Origin: Verrucomicrobiia bacterium
GTDB lineage: Bacteria > Verrucomicrobiota > Verrucomicrobiia > Limisphaerales > UBA11358
Direction: 5' to 3'
DNA: 64,000 bases
NCBI GenBank assembly: GCA_031290985.1
Contig: JARLJW010000014.1
Location: 1 to 64,000, forward strand
The position numbers and the translations under genes were made by a program. This document shows positions 10,701-19,700 of the stretch, piece by piece. How positions within the stretch are numbered: position 1 is the stretch's first letter; each line of letters begins with the position of its first letter. The notes under the pieces are model-generated. The model worked only from the letters and a program-made list of their open reading frames with translations. It did no database searches and had not been told where the DNA came from.

Positions 10701-13700
10701 TCGCCCCGTTCATCACGGTGAATTGGCCGCCCGCCACGATGTTCCCATCCGGCTGGATGCCAACCGCCGACACCGAGGCGTTCGCGCCGGAACCCGGGTC
10801 AAAGCTCGGGTCGAATGAACCATCCGCGTTCAACCGCGCAATATGGTCCTGGCCGCTGACCCCGCCCACCCTGGCAAAATCACCGCCCACGATCACCTGT
10901 CCGCTGGGCTGGACGCCCAGCGCCAGCACTTGCGCATTCAGATTCGTGCCCGGATCAAAGGCGGTGTCCAGCGTGCCATCCGCCCTGATCAGGGCCAGAT
11001 AATGCCGCGCCACGCCGTTGTACGAAGTGAAATTACCGCCAACCAGCAGTTCGCCATTTGTCTGGAAGGCCATCGCATTGACATCCCCGTTGAAGCCCAC
11101 CCCGGCGTTGAACGTCGGATCCACCGCGCCATTCGGCGTGATCAGCGCGATGCGGTTGCACAGGATTCCGTTATACGACGAGAATGCGCCGCCAATGAAC
11201 GCCCCGCCGTTGCCGTTCAAGACGATGCACTTCGCCACCTTGTTCAGGCCGCTGCCGGGGTCGAACGTGGTGTCCAGCGAGCCGTCCGTATTGACCCGCG
11301 CGATGCGGCTCCGGGCCGTCTGGTCGTAGCTGAAAAAGTCCCCGACCACGATCATCTTGTCGTCAGGCTGCATCGCCAGACCAAGCACCTCGCCGTCCGT
11401 GCCGGGATGGCTCATCTGCGGCGGCGTCGTCGGAAAGGCCCCGGCCATGTTGTAGCTGAAGTCCGCGTTATAGAACTCATCCACGGAGCCCGCCGGCGGA
11501 TGATTGTCGTCAAACAAAATGGTCACCGTGGTCTGGTCGATCATGCCCACGGGCAGCGGATTGTTGTCCTTGTCCAGCTCATAGAGGCTGATCGTGAAGT
11601 CCTCGTTGAACTGCTGCAGACCATTATTCAAGATGTTAAAGTTGATCTCCTGCGACCGGAACGCGTTGTTGCCGGACGGGAAGCTGATGGTGCCGCTGCT
11701 GCCGCCCGGGAAATCAAAATCCGGCACCAATCCGCGGATCCCCGGATTGTTGGGCGGGGTGGGCGTGGCGTAATCTGAGCCCGGCTGCAACGGGAACTGG
11801 CCATCCACCAGATCACCGCTGACATTGTCCAAATATGGGCTGTTTGCCCGCCAATGGATCGTCGGCGAAGCCGCATTGTTCGTGCCTGAACGGTTCACGA
11901 AGATCGTGATGGGCACGCCCGCCCAATACTGTGCAATATCACGCGTAACCCGGTAATGCGCCTTCCCAAAATTAACCACCGTGTTGGTCGGTTGCAGCGC
12001 ATAAATGGTGTTGGTAACCGTGTTCGTCTGGGTATTCAACGTGAACGGATCCTGGACAATGTTGGTCGTCAAAACTGTCTTTATCGTGCCGCCTTGCGGG
12101 CTGATGTCCGCATCCAAAATCCGCACCACCGCCTGGCTGAAGAGGTTGTCCAGTCGCGGTGCCTGCACGGCGGTGGACTCAAACGGATCCAGCACGGCAT
12201 TCGTCAGGATGATCAAGAAATCACGGTTCAACCGCGGCAATTGGGAGTCATCATTGATCGGAATGAAGATCGTTTTGCTCATCTCGGAATCATCAAACGT
12301 AAGCATGCCGCTTACCGGCGTATAGTCCGCCGGAGCCGATTGAATTATCTGACCGAGCTGGTTCGTGGTGATGGTGGAATTCGTGCTGGCCGGCATGTCA
12401 CCGTTTACCAGCAATCCATTCGTCCGCATCAGATAGGAGCCGGGCTGGATGTCCGCCGTGGTGTAACCCACCCGCACCCGGCCGGTGGAACCGGCCACGC
12501 GCGTTACCGTCACCTGCATGCCGGGTATGTCGAAAACATACGTCGACTTGCTGTTGGTCAGGTACATCGTGCCATCAATTGTCGTATTGGGCCGGTCAGC
12601 CACAGGCGTATTAACCCGGCGGTCAGCCTCGGTCTCCGCCACATGATACTCCAGCATCGACGCCCCGTTCGAATACGTCAATCCGGACTGTGCGAATAAG
12701 TTGAATCCAAATAAGTTGTAGTACTGAAAACTTCCCGTCTCATCCACTTCTTCCGTGGCAAACCGGAACACGCCCGAAGGATGCAATGCGACGTTCAACT
12801 TCACCTGGCCAGCCTGGTTCGCCAGCACCCAAAACGTATAGGTTTTGCCGGCCACCGCGTTGAAACGCACCGCGCTGGGACCACTGTACGGCTGGTTGAA
12901 GGAAATGGACGTGGATCGAATGATGGGCGCGCCAGTATAGTTGTTCGTGTCCAAGTCAAAGGTGTGGCTGCTCCAATCATTAATCTGCGAAATGGGATAG
13001 GCCCCTTCGTTTGCCGCCACCTCGGTTACCGTGTTTAAATTGGTTCCGGTCAAGACCACCAAGGCGGTGGTCAGATTTTGGCCGATATAGTCATCCACGC
13101 TGCCAAAGGTGTCCGCTTCCGCTTCCCCGCTGTTCGTCGGCGTCCACGTAAACCAGGCGTAAGGCGACCCGGTGAAGGCCACCGAATTGCTCGTGTCAAA
13201 TGCGGCGGAACCCGAGTCCCCGCCCAGGACCACCGGGCTGGAGAAGCTTGATCCCGCCGGCGTGTTCGTCTCAATGATCGTCACGGTTTCCACCGACGGC
13301 GAAACCAGCACCCCCGGCGCCACCGGGCTGGACAACGTCACAGTGAAGGTCTGGTTGCTTTGCACCAGGCCGTTCGGCAGGATGATCACCGGGATATAGT
13401 TCACCGCCTGGCCGTTGGTGAAGGTCAGCGTGCCGCTCGTCGGCGTGTAGTCCACGCCCGGCGCCGCCGTGCCGCCACCCGTTGCATAATTCACCGAGAC
13501 CGGTCCAATCCCCGGATTGGAGCATAGCACCGGGAGCAGCACGAATCCGGCCGTCTTCAAAACACTGTTCGACGCGCTCAGGAAGCTGATGCCCGCCTCC
13601 GCATCCAGTTCCTGGATGACCGTGGTGCTCGGGTAAGTCAATTGCGAGCCCCCGTCCGGGTTGGAAAGCACCATCGAGAACGACACCGTGCCCGTCACGT

Positions 13701-16700
13701 TCGTATTGTGCAACAACTGCACCGGCACCGTCAGCACGGAATCGCCCGGATTGAATGTTAAGATGTTGTCGCTGATTGCCGTATAATCCAGGCCCGCTGT
13801 CGCCGTCCCGTCCACCGTCGCGTAGTGGACCCTCGTCGTCCCATTGGTGTTATTGAACCGCACCACGCTGATGAACACGGTGTCCGGATTGCCACCATAC
13901 AAGACGCCTCCCGTCTCGGAGAAGGTGTTCGTCGCCGAGACGAAAGCCAGACCGATGTTCGTGTTGATGATGGTCAGCGTCGCGTTCGTCGGGTTCAGCA
14001 GCGATGCGCCGCCCGCCACGTTCGTCAACATCAGGTTCAAATACTCCGGGCCTTCGGCGGTGGTCGTGTTCTTGACCTGCACCTCGAACGACTTCACCGT
14101 TTCACCGTCACCGAACGACAAGGTCCCGTTCGTTGCGATATATTTCGTCCCGGCCAGCGCCGTGCCGTCGGCCGTCAGGAACTTCACGGAGACTACGCCG
14201 GCCGACCCGAACGTGCGGACCACCGAGATGAGCGAATTGGTATAACCCACGCCGCCGCCTTCCGTCGCAATATAATTCGTCGCCGAAAAACTCAACTGCC
14301 CCGGCGCATTCACCGTGTCCACGATCGTCAGTTCCGCGTTGGTCGGGCTCGCCAGCAGGGCGTTGACCGGCCCGTAGATCTGCATGTCCACCGTGCGGTT
14401 CCCCTCGGGCAGCCCGTTGTTGTTGATGGGTATCGCCACGATCGAGTTGGATGCCCCATCGGCAAATGTCACCGTCGTCGGCCCCACCGGCGTGTAGTCC
14501 GTGCTGGGAGCCGCCGTACCGCTGCCGGTCGTCGTGAAATTCACCGTCGCCCCGCCCCGCACGCTGCCCAGCCGCGTCACGGTGATCACGGCAACGTTGT
14601 TGATCACGTTCTTCGGCACCGTATATGTGGCCGATGAAAAACTGATGGCGCTGTCATCATTGATGATGGTTAAAACCGCCGTCGGCTGCAGCCCCACCTG
14701 GGACGGTATCAGCGGGCTCAAGGTCAGGTCCACCGCCAGGTCGGGCGTGATCACCTGGTCGTCCATCACCGGAATGGTGATCGTTTGGAGCACTTCGCCC
14801 CGCGGGAAAACCAGATTGGTCGCGATGGCAGTGTAATTGATTCCCGCAATAGCTGTATCGTCGCTCGTCGCGAACGGCACCTGCACATCACTGTCGCCCG
14901 CGGCATTCGTGCCGCTCGTGCCGCCCGTGCGGATCACCGTGATGAGGGCATTCGTCCCTCGCTCATCCACCGAATACGTCGGGGAAAGGAACTGGAACGC
15001 CCCCGAGCCGCCGACTGAGCCGCCGTACAAGCGGGCCAGATACGGATGCGACACGCTGTTGTATTCCGTGAATCCGCCACCGATGATGATCTTCTCGTCC
15101 GGCACATTTGTCGGATAACCGGCGATCGTGTCCTTCTGGATCACCATCGCCGCCACAAAGTTGTTCGCGCCCGTGCCGAAATTGATTGTCGGATCCACCG
15201 TGCCATCCGGGTTCAAGCGGGTGATCCGGTTGCGCGTCACCCCGCTGCAATGGGTGAACTCACCGCCCAGGATGATCCGGTTGTCGCTTTGCAGGGCGAT
15301 GCTGAACACCGCGTCATTTGCGCCCAGACCCGGCGTGAAAGTCGCATCCACCGCGCCGCCCGAGGTCAGCCGGGCAATGTGGCTGGCCGCCTGGCCGTTC
15401 ACATTCGTGAACAGCCCGCCGATGAGGATGTTCCCATCCGGCTGGATGGCGATTGCCCGCACCGAGTGGCTCGCGCCGCTCGTCAGCCTGAACGTCGGGT
15501 CCACCGAGCCGTCCGTGTTCAGACGGGCGATATGGTTGCAGTTCGTGTTGCCGTTGACCGCGGTGAAATCGCCGCCGATGACCACCTTGCCATCCGTCGG
15601 CTGCATCGCCAGCGCATACACCGTTCCGTTGGCCCCCAGCCCCGGATTGAACGCCGTGTCCAGTGAACCGTCATAATTCAAACGCGCGATCCCGTTGATC
15701 GGACTTCCCGACAGCGTGGCAAAGCCGCCGCCCACCATCATCTTGCTCGATCCGCCCACAAACGTTTCCGCCAAGGCATATATCGGATTGTCCGCCCCCG
15801 AGCCCGGGTTAAATAGGCTGTCAAGCGTTCCATCCGGGTTGACCCGCGTGATCCGGTTGGCCACCACGCTGTTAAAGTTGGTGAAGAACCCGCCCACCAT
15901 GATGCGGCCGTCCGCTTGCACCGCAATGGTTCGCACGGAGCCGTTGGCCCCATACGTGGAAGACGGCAGTGAGAACTTGGTGTCCAGCGTTCCGTCCGCG
16001 TTCAGGCGCGCAATGCGCTGGCGCGGCACCCCGTTCGCCAGCGTGAAATCACCGCCCACCAGCAATTTGTTGTTGCTCTGCAGGGCCAGCGTGTAAACCG
16101 AGTCGTTGAACCCGGTCGCATTGTAGGTCACATCCCCCGAACCGGGCGGTTCATTCACCGTCAGCGTATCAATGATGTTCACCACCGCGTTCGTCGGGTT
16201 GCCCAGCGTCGCCCCCCCCGTCACGTTGGCCAGGTTCAAGGTCAGGGACAGCAGGCCGTCCGCCGTGCCGTCATCAATGACCGGCACCCGGATGAACTTG
16301 CCAACCTCGCCATTCGTGAATGTCAGGGTCCCGTTGGTGGCCGTGTAGTTGCCCGGCGCGGTGGCCGTCCCGTCCGTCGTGGAGAAATCAACCGTCGCCG
16401 TCCCCGCGCTCCCGCCCGTCCGCACCACCGGGATCAGGGCAAAGCCGCCGTATTTCTTCACCGAATAAACCGGTGAATTGAACTGGAACGCACCCGCGGA
16501 ATCCACGTTCACAATGGTCAGCACCGCGTTCGTCCCGCCAAAGTTCAGCGGCGAGGCGTTGGCCACGTTGGCCACCAGCGAGTTCGTCAACCGCAGCCCC
16601 ACCGTCTTGTTGCCCGTGACCACGCCGTCATCAAAGATCGGAATGATGAAATTGCGCGAGGTCACGTCGCCTGTGGCCCAGGTCAAGGTATTGGTTAAGG

Positions 16701-19700
16701 CCGTATAATTCACGCCGTTCACCGCCGTGCCGCCGTTGGCGATGACTTTCACGCTCAGGCTGCCGCTGCTGCCGCCGGCGCGGTTGACCGTCACGACCGC
16801 CGCCCCGGCATTCTCATTCGTGCTGTAGTTGGCCGCCGAAAACAACAGGTGACCCGGGGCATAATTGTTATTGATGATCGTCAGCGTGGCATTGGTCAGC
16901 CCGAGCGTCGCCCCGCCCGTCACGGCGGACAAACTCAATTTCACCGTCACGTCCGGCTTGAGCGTCGACCCGTTGATGATCGGAATGGTGAACGACTGGC
17001 TCGTCACCCCGCCCGCAAAGGACAAGGTGTTCGTCACCCCGCGATAATCAACCGAGTTCGTGGCCGTGCCGTTGGCGGTCTTGTAGGTCAAGCCCACCAC
17101 CCCGTCGCTCCCGTTTGTACGCACCACGGTGATGGTCGCTGTGGGCTGGTTCTCCACCACGCTATACACCACCGAACTGAAGCCCAGCACGCCCGGCCGG
17201 ATGTTGTCATCAATGATGGTCAGCGGCGCCGTCGCCTGCGTGCCGATCGCCGCCCCGAGCGGAATATTTTCCCCGCCCAGCGTGAAGATGTCCGTCCCAT
17301 TCGGCGCCGAGAGCGTCAGATTCGCACTCAGGTTGCCGGTGATGTTCGTGTTATTGATGATGTTCAGGTTTACGTTGGCGCCGGTCGTGTTTACCGGTGA
17401 CGTGTTAAAGTTCGGACCCACAAGCCCCACATCATACATCCAGGCATTGGCCGACCAGGCCGTGCCCCAGGTCGGTGTCCGCGAAGCCGCGCCCAACGTA
17501 AAGTTTACGTCCGGTATCGCGATGCCCGGGCCCGGATCCGCGGTGTTGGTGTTAAACGTCGCGGAAATGATGCCCAAATTGCCGTTCTCGCGGAGCAGCG
17601 AGACATAAAGCGAACCGCCGTTCTTGTCCACCGAATAGCTGTTATAGTAAAATTGTATGTCGCCCGGTCCCGGGGTGATGCCGCCAATCAACCGCGCCAC
17701 GTTGCTTCGGGGCAAGATCGCGTCCCGCGTCGCGCCGCCGCCCACGCGCAGAAATCCCCCGCCGATGATCACATTCAAGCTCGGTTCCACTCCGATCGCA
17801 TAAACATAATTCCGCTGGTTCCCCTGGGGATAGTCACTGGTGTTCACCGCATTATTGTTATGGTAGTGGTTGATCAGGCCGGCAAACTGGTTATAGGCCG
17901 TATCCATGAAACTGGTGTCCAGGCTGCCGTTCGCAAACAACCGGGCCACCCCGATGCGCCGCGTCTGGTTATATTCCTGGAAGTTGCCGCCGATCAGGAT
18001 GCCTCCATCCGGTTGCAACGTGATCGCAAACACCGTATCCGCGAATTGGGTGACATGGTTGTAGGTGCCGGTGCCGGAGGCAAAGGTGGTGTCCACCGTT
18101 CCGTCCACGTTCAGGCGGGCAATGCCGGCGGCTTTGTTCAGATCCAGATAAGTAAAGGCGCCACCGATCAATATCTGGCCGCTCGGCTGCAGGGCGATCG
18201 CATGAATCGGATCCGTGCTGCCGGTGTCCGGGTTGTACGTCCCGATGCCCGGGTTGAAAGAAGTGTCCAGGGAACCGTCCACGTTCAAACGCGCCACGCC
18301 GCCGGAACTCACTCCCTCAACAGTGTCAAAATCACCGCCGAGGATCACCCGGCCGGTCGAATCCACCGCCACCGCGTTCACCGTCCCGTTCGGGCCCGCT
18401 CCCGGATTGAAACTCGTATCCACCGAGCCGTCCGCATTCAACCGGGCAACCCCGTTCACCTGATTGGTGTTAAACTTGCTGAATTCACCGCCGATCACTA
18501 TCTGCCCATTCGGTTGCAGGCAGGCTGACCAGATCATGTCATTGGCGCCCAATCCCGGATTGAACGTCGTGTCCACCGTGCCATCGCTGTTCAACCGCGC
18601 GATGTGCGCCCGGCTGGTGCCGTTGAAAGAGGTGAAATTACCCGCAATGATCACCCGGCCGTCCGGCTGCAGTTGCATCGTGGCAATAAAGTCATTCGCC
18701 CCGGTATTCGCCGTCGCATCCGTGTCCGCAAAGCTCACGTCCCGGAACCCGTTGTTTAACATGCGGGCGATCCGGCCGTACCGGTGACCATCAAACGAGA
18801 CGAAACTGCCCGCAATGATCGTCCGGCCGTCCGGCTGCGGCGCCACCGCATACACCGTGCCGCCATTGCCGTTCGCGCTGTCGCTCACGCCACCGGAAGT
18901 GCCCGGCGTCGGGTTGAACGGATTGTCGGAATTCTTCACGTTGTTCTGGTTCCAAGTCCGGTCCGCTGCCCCGGCCGGCTGGTCGTTGAACAGGATCGTC
19001 AACGTCGCCGTGTCAATTTCTCCCACGGTCGCGCCGCGCCACGGCGGAGCTCCGCCGGGGTTAAGTGTCAGGACGGGCGTCGCATTGTATATCTGCAAAT
19101 TCATGTCCTCATTGAATTCCACAATGCCATCGTTATTGATGGGAATGCTGATCGTCGTGGTGGTCTGGAACGCCGCAAAAGTCGCCGTGCCGCTGATCTG
19201 GGTAAAGTCGCTGTTGATCGTGGCGTAGTCCGAGCCGGCCTGCAGCGGAAAGGTGTTGATTGGATCATAATATCCGGGCCCGGCGAGGGGTACCGGCAAA
19301 TCGATCCCATACTGTACGGACACCTCCTGATCCAGCCCGCCAGTTCTCCGCAATGTTACCACCGCATTGGTGTTGCCGTTGTTATTTACATACTCATTCA
19401 CCCGCAGGCGCGCGTGTTCAAAGTTGATCACCGAGGCGGAATTCAACACCGGGAACGTGCTGCTCAAAACGCTGATCAGGGCGTTGGTATTGACATCCAG
19501 GGTGGGCTGCAACAAATCCTGCGATTCCAGAGGATCCAACCTGGGATTTGACAAGGTCACCTGCAAGGTGGTCGGCAACCCTCTAAAATCTACCGGATCC
19601 GGCCCGCCCGACACCCCCACCGGCACGTCCAAAGTCCTGCTCATCTGATAGTCGTCAAACTGCAGCGTCCCGCTCAGCGGCCCAAACGTGGGATAAGCCA

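Larger units (their letters stand above)
5730..13255 (-). repeat. Duplication unit 2 of the giant gene
   Basis: This is the second copy of the unit, about 2510 codons, starting at the second PPC-like domain (GSSFSSPVVLGGDSGSAAF). Module order is the same as in unit 1. Sequence divergence is large, so the duplication is old. One further Calx-beta module and a half P domain follow it. Confidence 0.75.

Noticed and set aside
7490-18960. DNA tandem repeats in the giant gene as a CRISPR-like or unstable array
   Set aside because: Similarity is at protein level between diverged modules of about 55 or 110 codons. No near-identical DNA repeats are visible.
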